Shown in pieces: positions 36,596-46,964 of a stretch of 64,000 nt of DNA. The stretch is from Dryomyza anilis (Eukaryota > Arthropoda > Insecta > Diptera > Dryomyzidae): the NCBI GenBank assembly GCA_951804985.1, contig OX638130.1, forward strand, positions 131,267,593-131,331,592, written 5' to 3'. The notes below the pieces were generated by a model. It saw nothing but the letters and a program-made list of their open reading frames with translations. It made no database searches and was not told the origin of the DNA. Each line of letters starts with the position of its first letter. Position 1 is the stretch's first letter. A program made the translations under genes and the position numbers.

Positions 36596-39270
36596 TCTGT
36601 TTACTTAAGATTTGTTAATATTCATTTCGGACATTATAATGATACCATGATCGGACATTATAATGATACCATCAGAATAATGATACCATAAAAATAATAG
36701 TCATTATTAAATATTACAAAATACTATAATATTATTTTTGAGCTTTTATGAACATATTTATTTTTTTGAATACTATTAAAACTATAACTGACATATTTTA
36801 ATGGTACTTTATGAGTGTATCAATTTGTAGATACATCAAAAAAAACTTTCGAATAAATAAAAAATCAACTAAAAAAACATTTATTAGACGGAGTTTTCAA
36901 GTAATGGGTTACATATCTACAAAGATTTATTTGCTCATCCCTGAATATTTGTTTACAAGGTCATCCATAGGGACAACGAAATAGAATATTAAGAAGAAGA
37001 ACTCGATAATAATAAAAGAACTATATTTTTGAATATATGGAATAGGAAAATTTCCAACGAACAATAATGAATTCAAAATATAATGAAGAAAGTAATAACT
37101 TCTGTACTGAGCAACATTGCTATAAACAATAAAGATAAATACATTAAATAGCAACAGCAACGACTGATAAACAGATAAATAATTTAAGAACAATCCGTTC
37201 TTTTCATTGCATCATATTGACCTCATTGTCGTCTTGCTGCCAATGCATTCCAACAACAATTAACATGCAATTGGCATCGATCTCACCTGCAACAACAACA
37301 GCAGCAGCAACAAAATGAAAAATAAGTTTTGAGGCTTCACGAAAGTCAACGATTTTACATCGCTGCTGCTTTCATTATCCTTCTTCTCTCTTCTTCGCCT
37401 AATGCTTTATATCCCATCCGCAGCCCCCCCTCTGCAAGGCATATGCTAGAAAAGAGCTGTGTTTAGTGTGTGCTTGCGATACGATCAAACTGCTAATTCA
37501 TAAATCAGGCGTGGGACTCTAATTTCGTTAATTAACGCATGCGTGCAACTGGCAACATGCAGCAGCAACAGCAACAGCAAAAACACCAACAACCGTCGCT
37601 GCATCAGGTTGAAGTTAGCTGCTGTCACTGCACTGGGTAATAATTGTCGGTGTTGGTAGCAAATCTGTGGCGTTTATAGTTTTGTGTTGCTGTCTTTTTC
37701 TGCAGTTTTTCGCTTGATTTACATGCGATTTTATTTCGTGCACTAACAATTGCAACAACAGTTGCTGCAAATTCAATATCAAAAACAACGTGAGTGTGCG
37801 CAACATAAACATGTTGCTCATACGTCATCGCGTACGCAATTGCTTTCATTGCCAACCATTTATTCGATTCATATTTAAAACTTTTCTGCTACTTTAAATA
37901 CTTAACTGTTTCCTCAGTATTATTTGAAACAGTTTTTAACCCTTTAACGCCTATTGTACCCCAATGAAGTCAACTTTATACCGTGCATATTTCAACATTC
38001 GAATAGAGTGCATTCTCTAAATGAGGATACTATATAAGATTTTAATCGGGGACCGCAAAGAACCAGATTCAAAATCGGAAACATTTCGATTTTTTGAACC
38101 GAAGCCGGAGAACCGTTATTAAAAAAATGTGCGGAAAATGAACCTTTTCTTTTTTTTTTTGTTGGAACCGGAATCGGAACCAATGCTTATTTTAAAAATA
38201 TATAATATGCACTTATTATTATTGTCAAAATCTTCTGTGTGTACCTCTAGTATTGATTTAATATTCGCATTAATGAATTATTATCCCAAGATTATGTTAT
38301 TGGAATTTATACAGCTTAATCACAAAAATACTATTTTTGTTATGTAATCAAAATAAATATTTAAAAAAATAAAAATGTTTAATTCAGAGTCTATCTATAA
38401 AATCCCTACTAGAAGCACAAACATTCTGACTGATTACACAAAACAATTTATATCGATAATAAGGGTAAACGATCTGATTTGGATCAGCGCAATACTGCGC
38501 CAGTTCAGAGGGCAATTTGCACGGAGCCCTTAATGGTGCGGGGTCCGCATGGGCGCAAGATTACATTTAGCTAGAAACGGACCTGGTGTTGTAATTGATA
38601 AGCCTACACTTTGTCTGCTGTTTCCACTACGTACTAAGATCGCGATCTTGATAACATTTATACCTATAGCTGTCTTCAGCTGGCGCTCCGCTTTTATTTA
38701 ATTAAATCGCAATTTATGAGAATTTTAAAATGTTTGCGTTTTTATTGCTTTTTAATAACACGGTTGCACGCACCGCACTGCAGCAAGAAATGAAGCAGCA
38801 GCAGCAGCAGGAAAAATGCAGCAATAATTTAAGCGGCTGCAGCAACAACGCGTTGAATTGCTGGATTTTATATAACTTTGTTTTTTTTTGCTGTAGCTGT
38901 TGGTGTTGCTGTTGCTACCAGCAACAACGCATGCTGTGCGTAGCGCCGTAAATCAACATTTTATTTGTTTGAATATATTTTTCGCATGCAGTTTATTGCT
39001 TCATTATGTGGCTGCTTTGCTTTTGTTTTACTATTTATTGTTGTTGCTGCAAATTTATTGTAACCAGGAAGCGGCCACAGCAGTTAGCTTACTGCTCATG
39101 CAAAAATATCTAAATGATCGGTGAAATCTGTTTGGACTTCGAAAGAACAGCAAGTGGAACAGAAACATTTTCTGTTTTCCGGAACTCGAACCATGTCTGA
39201 GTTTATTTATAAACCCGGATCCGTAATTTTGAACCATATTAAAATATCCAAAACAAAAACCAGATCCACT
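36596..39270. other. Non-coding stretch, no gene seen
   Basis: Includes a small tandem duplication of GATCGGACATTATAATGA (36633-36672), CAA/CAG tracts (37265-37310 and 37560-37600), a GGAACCGG-rich segment (38040-38180) that may be an old repeat, and CAG/CTG tracts at 38770-38940. Confidence 0.5.
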
Positions 39271-39480
39271 TAGTTCTAAGAGCACATGAAAAAATCATCA
39301 TCATATTGACGAATTTCGTTCGTATTTAAAAACGATTCATAATATTAATAACTACAAGACATCAATATTATGAATTCATTATCAATTTGATGAATGACCG
39401 AAAAAGTGTTCTTCAATAAGGTGAAGTGTATGTGAAAAATTCCTTTCATCATATTAATGAACAAATACGAGATCTAAAAA
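39270..39480. mobile_element. CACMG-ended element (family A), left half
   Basis: 'aaaaaatcatcatcatattgacgaatttcgtt', 'cattatcaatttgatgaatgaccgaaaaagtgttcttcaat' and 'tttcatcatattaatgaacaaatac' occur in the same order as at 43986-44175. The outermost terminal bases have decayed. Confidence 0.6.
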
Positions 39481-41871
39481 TATAAGTGTGACATATCATT
39501 TTAAAGATAATTGTATGTGCAATAATACAAACTCGTTAGCATAAAATTTGAAAAATTTCGACCGTTAAAATTTCTATAGTAAAAAAAAGTCTACATTTTA
39601 CGTGTTTGGAAAGCCAAAAAAATGTAACGATTAACTAAAAATTTATAATTTAATTTCAGTAAGAGATTTTAAATTAAATAAAGAAAAAATATTTAGTTAT
39701 ATCTTTTTACAATTGGAGTAATAATAATTTTATTGAAAATAGTCGTTAAAAGTTCAAAAATGTCCTTTAAGCTCTTTGCGCAACATCACAGAATCACTAT
39801 TTTTGGGTTTTAAAAGCTTCTTTTCAGTTTTAGAGGTTCTAGTTACAAAAAGTCGACGCGGAGCGAAAGAAAAAATAGTTCAAGATTTTTCATACAAATT
39901 TAATCTAAAGCTCATCGAAACAAATTGCAACTTTTTATTAATAAAATGTTATATTTATAAAGAATGTATTAAGAAAAATGTAAATCGTTATATATTCTTT
40001 GTTTATTTCTTTATTATATTTCGAAATAAAATATTTTTAAAACTTTTTTTTTTTGAAAATATTTTTTTTTTTAATTTTTTTACGATTTTTTTTACGAAAT
40101 TTTATTTTTCGGATAAACATTTTTTTCGAATTTAAGTTTTGTAAAAAAAAAATTTACGTAAATTAATTAATTTTGAAAAAAAAAAATTTGAAATATAATT
40201 TTATAAATCAAGAAATTTAAATAACAAATAAATCACATAAGCATTATAAAAATTATAAATATTTAGATCGTCTTTGAGACAACCATCTCTCAAATATTCG
40301 ACGAATTCGATAGATATTGCTGCCAAATATCTTTCAAATTTACGATTATTTATAGCAAACATCAATTAAGCATCTTACAAATAAAATTTCGTGGAGTATT
40401 TTTTATTGAAATAAAATGTTTATTTATTTTAGAATCATTATTATACATCGGCATCGTCTTTATAAAGCCTTCGACGGTAAAACTTGTACAACGAAAATGT
40501 TTGCAGATAAACCAGGTCTGGTGGCGTTGTTGTCATCAAAGTGTACTCTGAAAAAAAATCATTTTTCATCACATTTTGAAAATTTCAACATCAGTTATTT
40601 TCACTTTTACTATTAAAATGAGATTTTTGACTTAAACAGCAATCGATTTATTTAATAATTGTTGTGGGTAATTCGATAATTTATATTAGCCAAATGTCAA
40701 AAAAAGGCCAATAGATTTGCTGCAAATGTCCCGCAGTTCAGGATGTTTGCTGTGGATCTGTTAAAAATATCACAATTTCCATAATGGCGCAACCGTGAGT
40801 GGGAGACAATGAAAGGTATCGACATGATCTTCATCAGCAATAACAACAACAGTTGTCCAGCAAATTGTGGCTTTGCGCCCAACCATTTCTTCGAAGACAT
40901 TGATCAGTGAATCAGGGGGTGGTCGAAGGGCCGGCCACGTAATGCGCATGAGCAACAAAGTTTAATCCGACTGAAAGCAGTGGTGCAGAACTGCATGTTG
41001 TTGCTGTAACTGGCCAGTTGTTGCTCTTATTGAATGCAATCACCCGAACATAAAATCACAGACAGACCGATATACATACGAACGAACGGACAGACATACA
41101 GATATATGTACATGCGAACGGACAGACAGACAGGCAGGCATATGAACGAATAATTAAAATGAATCACAACGCAGTTAACAATTATTTACAACAGCAACTA
41201 CAACAGCAGCAACAAGTAACAACAACCGCTGCGCAGTGTTGCCACATGCCAGCAACTTGTTTAATTAGTCGCTTGTTTGGTTGGCTGTTGCTGTTGCAGT
41301 TCTTGTTGGTGTTGCAGATGTCCATGCGATCACAGATACATTGAGGAGGCCAACCGCTATAACCGCGCAGATTCATCATTAGTTAACATTTTACAATCCA
41401 GAGCCACGCCCTGTCATCGAACGCCCTGTAATGAGGCACGCAACAATCCGGCTTTGGCGGCATCTGTTGGTGGTCAGTTGCTCATGAGTTACACCTAACA
41501 AATAATGGTTCATTGTTAATTGCGCTGTGGGGCATCAATATTTTTACAGATGTCTTTGTTTGCATTTATTCAGATAAAACAAATTTTGATTTATTTGGAA
41601 TCACATTTCGGAATAAAATGTCGATATGGATATAATTTGTTCAAATTTTAACAAACCAAACAATGATAGATCGGACCCAACCCTTTTAAAATTTTTAAAT
41701 GAATATATTTTTAAGGTTGAAATTTAATCTCTTATTTAAGATTTTAATTGGAGTGGTAGTTCAGTTCAGAAGTTTTGTATAAAAATGTTGTACAATGTTG
41801 AACATTTTGATACCGGCGCTACATGTATCATGTAATTTAGTGATTATAAATGAAAATTGTAGAGCTACTGA
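39481..41871. other. Non-coding stretch; poly-T interior and GGACAGACA repeats
   Basis: 39990-40200 is homopolymer-rich like the family A interior, so the element at 39270 may reach this far. 41040-41150 holds short tandem motifs (GAACGGACAGACA) and 41190-41330 is CAA/CTG-rich. The 119-codon Phe/Lys/Ile frame across the poly-T is not credible. Confidence 0.5.
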
Positions 41872-42452
41872 AATAATATAATAGTAATTTTGGCGCTCAG
41901 TCCTATACGAACTTAGACCAAGCTCTCTCACCAACTTGAGCGTATTACATTTAGGGTGAGAGCTTTTCATCCCTAGTAGAAATTTTGGTAGGGCCATGGT
42001 CATGAAGTGATCAGGTCATTATTTGAGATGATCGGGATATGACGAGGCCCATAATGTCCATGTAACGCAGTGTCCTGATCATGTATTGACCTCAGGCCAT
42101 GATCATGTACTGATCGGGCAATTCCCCATTTTAATATTTACCCGACAATTGCCTTGTCTGAGCCCGAGCATAATAGGGTTTCTCTCATTAATCTCGTTCA
42201 TTGCCTGATGCTAATTTCGTTATGAGGAACAAATAATGTGGCTATGATCGGGAATATTGACTGTTTAGATAATGTAAACCTTGCTATGGTAAGCATGATA
42301 AGGGCATGCAAAGGCAATGATCATATTTTCTCTTATAGGGCTTACCCAACGAAAACCCGATCATTTCCCGTTGGCGCATCGGGCAAATTTCTACTAGGGT
42401 ATAGGCAATGTTTTACTCTCGTAGTAACTCGGTATAGAAAAATGTTTCTATG
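41872..42452 (-). mobile_element. tRNA-derived SINE (SINE-1), 5'-truncated, interrupted by a MITE
   Basis: On the minus strand 41872-41970 matches the 3' third of the 58017 copy: 'aaagctctcaccc', 'ggtgagagagct.gg.ctaagttc.tataggact..g.gccaaa', then an ATT-rich tail. After the inserted MITE, 42400-42452 matches the next part ('ctacgagagtaaaacattgcctat' and 'catagaaacatttttctatacc'). About 25 bp of the body is missing and the tRNA-like head is absent. Confidence 0.75.
41971..42399. mobile_element. MITE with CCCTAGTAGAAATTT ends (family E), nested in a SINE
   Basis: Perfect 15-bp terminal inverted repeat CCCTAGTAGAAATTT, 429 bp long. Subterminal regions carry repeated ATGATC and GATCGGG/CCCGATC motifs in both orientations, as expected for transposase-binding arrays. 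The uninterrupted SINE sequence at 58017 shows the empty site 'ttttcataggcaa'; here AT is present on both sides, with one extra T at the right. Shorter relatives lie at 34159 and 62653. Confidence 0.85.
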
Positions 42453-42788
42453 CCCGGATGAAAATTTCATATATGTCATAAAATCCGCATATGTAGTGAT
42501 ATGGTTACAAAATACACAAAAACTATAAAAAATACTATATAAATAATAGTTTTTTACTATTAAAAATAGTAATTAGGATAAATTATTATTTTAATCGGAA
42601 AATACCATTAAATACTAGAAAATACTATAGCATTGCCATTGAGGTTATATGAAATGACTAATTTTTTGTGCACTATTAACTCAATAATTGTCCTATTGAC
42701 CAATTTTAATGGGATTTGAAGGAAATTTTTCTTGGTTTATGTCAAAATATATATGATAGAACAATATATTTTATTTTATATGTTATTA

Positions 42789-42904
42789 TACACGGTGTTT
42801 GGTTCATTGATATCAATAATTCGAGGGATCATTTTATGAGTCAAAAAAATAAGAAAATGTAAAATAAATTAAAATATTTTGCACCCTGTTTAAGATACAG
42901 GGTG
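42789..42904. mobile_element. Dispersed element with a CAGGGTGTTT motif (family G), copy 1
   Basis: Begins ACACGGTGTTTGGTTCATTG and ends in a hairpin CACCCTGTTT/AAGATACAGGGTG. An inverted copy lies at 61503-61619 with the same start (ACAGGGTGCTTGATTCA) and the same hairpin end. About 116 bp in both cases. No coding sequence. Confidence 0.6.
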
Positions 42905-43294
42905 TTTAGTAAATACATATTACTGACATAACCTAGACAATAAAATTGGTTATAAAGTATAATATGGTGATGAATGGTATATATTTTCTTTATTAATTTT
43001 GTATTACGACCTATGTGGAGTGCATGAACTGTAAAAAACGCAGCTGAGGTTTACCATTGAAAATTCACTGTTTTGAAGAACCCATTCGGACACAATTCAT
43101 TTGAACAACTTTTAAATGAATAACTTGCAAAAATCATGTTCCCCTCAAAACTGATACAACAAATGTGGATCGAAGTACCCAGTTAAATAAAATATTGAAG
43201 AAATATTATCATAGATGGTTTTCGAGGTTATTTATCTACATTCTTTAGTAATGATATTAATTTCACATTTGTATTTTAATTTTTCTCATTGCAG
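42905..43294 (+). other. End of the upstream intron
   Basis: Ordinary AT-rich intron sequence leading to the pyrimidine-rich tract TTTTAATTTTTCTCATTGCAG before the coding exon. No other feature is seen. Confidence 0.6.
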
Positions 43295-43455
43295 CAGCGT
43301 AAGCTGTCACCGACATGGGCAGTGAGCACTACTGCTTGAGGTGGAACAATCATCAATCCAACCTGTTAGGGGTGTTTAGTCAATTACTGCAGGACGAGAG
43401 TCTGGTGGACGTCACATTATCTTGTTCTGAGGGCGCCCCTATCAGAGCCCATAAG
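43295..43455 (+). other. First coding exon with splice signals (5'UTR, start, donor)
   Basis: A pyrimidine-rich tract ends in a tandem acceptor GCAGCAG, so the exon can begin at 43295 or 43298. Short 5' UTR follows, with an in-frame TAA at 43300-43302 that rules out a longer N-terminus in this exon. The exon ends CATAAG before GTGAGT, a strong donor, in phase 0 after Lys47. Confidence 0.85.
43315..43455 (+). CDS. mamo: BTB/POZ-zinc-finger protein, first coding exon (probably Mamo)
   Basis: The 47 codons begin MGSEHYCLRWNNHQSNL, then FSQLLQDESLVDVTLSC, then IRAHK, where the exon stops. This is the N-terminal part of a BTB/POZ domain of the insect TTK type: the [FY]CLRWNN motif, the LVDVTL strand and the AHK motif are all present and intact. 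A splice junction right after AHK is usual in this group. BTB-ZF proteins are nuclear transcription factors; the BTB domain mediates dimerisation and C-terminal C2H2 fingers, here outside the window, bind DNA. The N-terminus fits my memory of Mamo, which acts in the germline and in pigmentation. Paralogs such as lov, psq, ab or ttk share the motif but differ at more positions as I recall them. Family certain, gene name less so. Confidence 0.9.
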
Positions 43456-43985
43456 GTGAGTGTCATTGATATTTCGTAGATAGTATTTTCAGTTATATAA
43501 TTAATGTTTATAACAAAATCATGTTGCTTTCGAGTGCAACGGCCGCCATAAATCATTGACATTTTAAAAGTCGACGATGTCAAGTCGCGGTATGCACTTT
43601 CTAATTGGTGTCGTCACTGCTGCAATCCTGGTCATTTTTATTGTCACTTTTTGCTTGAAATATGTTTAACCGCGTACCTGCTGTGCGCACTTTTTATTAT
43701 GTTGTTGCTTAAGATGTGCTGTTGTCCACCCAAGCTTAAAATTTATTGCTATCACCAGCAGCAGCAACAGCTATTTTGAAGAGTTCAAAAATGAGCAGCA
43801 ACAACATAACGAACAGCTTAATTATCGACATGCGGCTCTTTTTAAGGATCTCATAAATTTCTTTTTTTAGTAATTTTAAAATATTATAAATGAGATGGAA
43901 TCAAAAATACACCGGTAGAAAATACATCCAAAACAAGCATTTTAAGCATTTTCGTTAGTCAATCGTAAGTATTTTCATCTTTGCA
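43456..43985 (+). other. Start of the downstream intron
   Basis: GTGAGT donor, then intron DNA with a CAG/CAA tract at 43755-43810. No gene is seen. The intron continues past the window's end, so it exceeds 20.5 kb. Confidence 0.65.
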
Positions 43986-45172
43986 CACAGAAAAAAAATT
44001 ACATCATATTGATGAATTCCGTTCTTCAAACCATCATTCATTGTATTGAAGAGTCATTCATAGTATTAATGACTAACGTCATACATGTTATGTATGCTAT
44101 CATAAACTGTCGAAAAAGTGTTCTTCAATATGATGAACTGTATGTGAAGAATACGTTTCATCATATTAATCAACCAAAATATAAAATACAACATATATGT
44201 TCTTCATTTGAAGAACGCTGTTCATTAAACTAAATTTCTATCAACACATTTTTTTTTCGGAACATTTTATTTGTCCGAAATATTTTTTCGGATAATTTTT
44301 TTTTACATTTTTTTACTGTTATTTTTTAAATAAAATTTTTACAACACTTTTTTCGAATTATTTTATAATTTTTGAAACATATTATGAACAAATTCATCAA
44401 TATGACAATTCAAATTCATTGTATTGAATATTTTGTTCATATATATAATGAATACATTCATTAATATGGCTTTTAATGAACGGTGGTATCAATATGATGA
44501 ATCTGTATATATAAAAATGAAATGTCCTGTGTGTGCCAGAGCAATAATGGAGAACGAACCAACGGATTTTCCTGATTATTTTTGTATTTTGTTCATGTCA
44601 ATGCAAGAATGGTTTAGGAAAAAAGAAAAGTTGGAAAAACCACAAGGAAAAGCCGGAAAATCGAAAAAATCTAAATTTGATCCTAGGAACTTGAAATTTT
44701 GACAGGGTGTTCATTTCCCAACGTTAGGGCTCACTACGAAGGGATTTTATTTAAGATAGCCACAGTCATGAAATTGGGCTCAGTAATGTATTTTGTTTTT
44801 GTTTATATTTTTACTAAATGTGGGCGGAATTTGATAATGGAGCGTGACACTTCCCATATAACAATAACTTTAAAAAAGCTATAACTCCTGACTAGATTTA
44901 TGAAAATTGAAACAAAGGTTCATATTCCAATGGTAGAATCGTCTCGTAGAATATGAGCGATATTGTATAAAAGGGCGTGGCACCTTTCATATAACAAAAA
45001 ATTAAAAATGCTATAACTCCAAACATACTATGAGTAGAGTTATAAAAATCCAATAAAATGTTCATATTTAAAACTCCGATCATCACGTAGAATATGGACG
45101 GGATTGGACATTGGGGCGTGGCACCTCCCATACAAAATAAAAACCTTAAAATTGCTATTACTCTTTAAATAC

Positions 45173-45801
45173 CAGAGCTCTCGATTACCCGGGTACCCGG
45201 GTTTTTCGAGCTACCCGGGTAATACCCGGGTTGTTCAAATACTCGAAAAACCCGGGTATTAAATGTTCGAGCTACCCGGGTAATTTGTTCGTTCGTTTGT
45301 TCGAGCTATTCGAGTAGCTCGTTTGTTCGAGTAGCTCGATTGCTCGTTCGTTCTTCGAGTAGCTCGATTTTGTTCGGTCTTTTTATCACTTTCCGCACAC
45401 TTTTGCCCACCCACCCACTTTTGTCCACCTACATTTTTCCAACCACTTCCGACCAACTCCAACATAAAGCAAACGAACGGACAGACAAATTAACAAGCGA
45501 TCAAATGAACAATCGTCAATCGAACAAACGAACGAACGAACAAGCTACTCGAAGCTCGAACAACGATCGAGCTACTCGAACAACGATCGAGCTACTCGAA
45601 CAACGAACGAGCCATCGAGCTACTCGAATAGCTCGAACAAACGAACGAACCAACTACCCGGGTTTTGCGAACTACCCGGGTAGCTCGAACATTTAATACC
45701 CGGGTTTTTCGAGTATTTGAACTACCCGGGTATTACCCGGGCTTTCGAGCGCCCGGGTACCCGGGCTACTCGAAAATACTCGTATGAAATCGAGAGCTCT
45801 G
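45173..45801. mobile_element. hAT-like fold-back built of TACCCGGGTA repeats, 8-bp duplication
   Basis: Terminal inverted repeat CAGAGCTCTCGAT; TTAAATAC is duplicated exactly at both sides (45165-45172 and 45802-45809), the 8-bp size typical of hAT transposons. The arms consist of many ACCCGGGTA, CTACTCGA/TCGAGTAG and CGAACGAAC motifs, each arm mirrored in the other, so a single strand can fold completely. A central unpaired part lies at about 45370-45475. The 118-codon frame (Arg/Thr/Asn/Glu-rich) is a repeat artefact. Confidence 0.85.
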
Positions 45802-45866
45802 TTAAATACTAACAAAATCGAAACAAAATATTATATTAAACATTGTAATCTTCACGTAAATAGAAT

Positions 45867-46595
45867 CTGGGCTGGAAAAAATCCGGATGTTTTTTTAAAT
45901 CCACTCAACCAAATTTTTTTGTTTTTTATTGGATTATTTTGATTGTATTGAATTTTTTATTTGATTATTTATAAATAGCATAATTTCAATAAGATTTATC
46001 GGTTAGTTATTACTTCCCACCCTTTCGATGACAGAACTGCTAAATAACATCTGTTTAAAAGATACTTTGTGGAAAAATTCACCGTTTTGGATCTGGTAGC
46101 CGTTTTCATTCATATACTGAATTAGTCATATGGGTGAAAAATGAAAAAGCCTAAGTGCCTAATTTTGAATGTCCTTTCCCACGACAACTCTTCAGAACCT
46201 ATTAGATTCAATCAATATCTACCGCTTTAAAAATTGGCATAGAATTGACTTCATGGTTCCATGGTTTCGGCGACTACATAATTAAATTATTTGAATCTAC
46301 ATAAAGGCCTAAGTTGGGTAATATGTATGTTGGCTAATATAATATATGAATCATTTCATTACCATCTTTACCAGAGATTTCATCCAGCTGTGGTTCAAAT
46401 AATTATTTTCGATTTGGTGGTTTATAACAAATTCTAAAATTGTACTCTGAAAACCACAAATATATTTCCTAAGTTATAATTCGAAAAATGTACAAAAATC
46501 AAAAAAATCAAATAAATCCAAAAGTCTTGGATTTTTAAATGGATAAAATCAAAAAAAAAAAAAACGGACGGATTTTTTGAGAGTGGAGAGCCCTG
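45867..46595. mobile_element. Second hAT-like element inside the Helitron
   Basis: Left end CTGGGCTGGAAAAAATCCGG; right end (inverse) CAGGGCTCTCCACTCTCAAA, followed by AAAATCCGTCCG. CAGGGCT is a usual hAT terminus. The flanks AATAGAAT (45859-45866) and CGTAGAAT (46596-46603) match at 6 of 8 positions. The interior is AT-rich with no transposase seen. Confidence 0.65.
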
Positions 46596-46964
46596 CGTAG
46601 AATTTGGACGGAAATTGACAAAGGGGCGTGACACCTTCCATATAACAAACATTTTTAAAATACAAAAACTCCTGACTTACTAAGAGCAGAGTTGTACCAA
46701 TCGAAACAAAGGATCATTTTTAAAAATTTTAATAGCCTCGTGAAATGTGAGCGAGATTAGAAAACGGGGCATGGCACTATGTTCAATGTGGCCGGGAAAA
46801 AAGTGACGTATGCATGCACTAAAAAGGGAAAAATGGCCGTAAATGTATTCACACTTTATAAACGATATAGTTTTACAATTACAAAAACTTAGCACGGGCG
46901 AAGTTGTGAACGGGTCCAGCTAGTATTTTATAAATTCATCATATTGAAGATTTTTTTTTCTGTG

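Larger units (their letters stand above)
44502..46923 (+). mobile_element. Non-autonomous Helitron (2422 bp) with two insertions
   Basis: Begins TCTGTATATATAAAAATGAA after an A and ends ACGGGTCCAGCTAG before a T, the same 3' end as the Helitron at 31268. A decayed CAC/GTG hairpin precedes the end. The interior has a roughly 110-130-bp tandem unit seen at about 44820, 44940, 45080 and 46600 ('gggcgtggcacct.ccatata.aa', then 'gctataactcc'). Two fold-back elements (45173-45801 and 45867-46595) interrupt it; without them and their duplications it is about 1.05 kb, close to the other copy. No Rep/helicase is encoded. Confidence 0.8.
43986..46964. mobile_element. CACAG-ended element (family A), full copy carrying nested insertions
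   Basis: Left end CACAGAAAAAAAATTACATC with CATATTGATGAATTCCGTTC; right end (inverse) CACAGAAAAAAAAATCTTCA with ATATGATGAATTT. CA lies outside both ends (43984-43985 and 46965-46966), a possible short target duplication. Without its insert, a Helitron at 44502-46923, it is about 560 bp, including an A/T-rich interior at 44245-44375. Relatives at 494, 29302, 35424, 39270, 52372 and 55330 match one end or the other. Confidence 0.7.

Noticed and set aside
38000..38180. GGAACCGG-rich segment resembling an old repeat
   Set aside because: No second copy or ends could be identified with confidence.
45340..45696. 118-codon Arg/Thr/Asn/Glu-rich frame
   Set aside because: It lies inside the hAT-like fold-back and follows its CGAACGAAC repeats.
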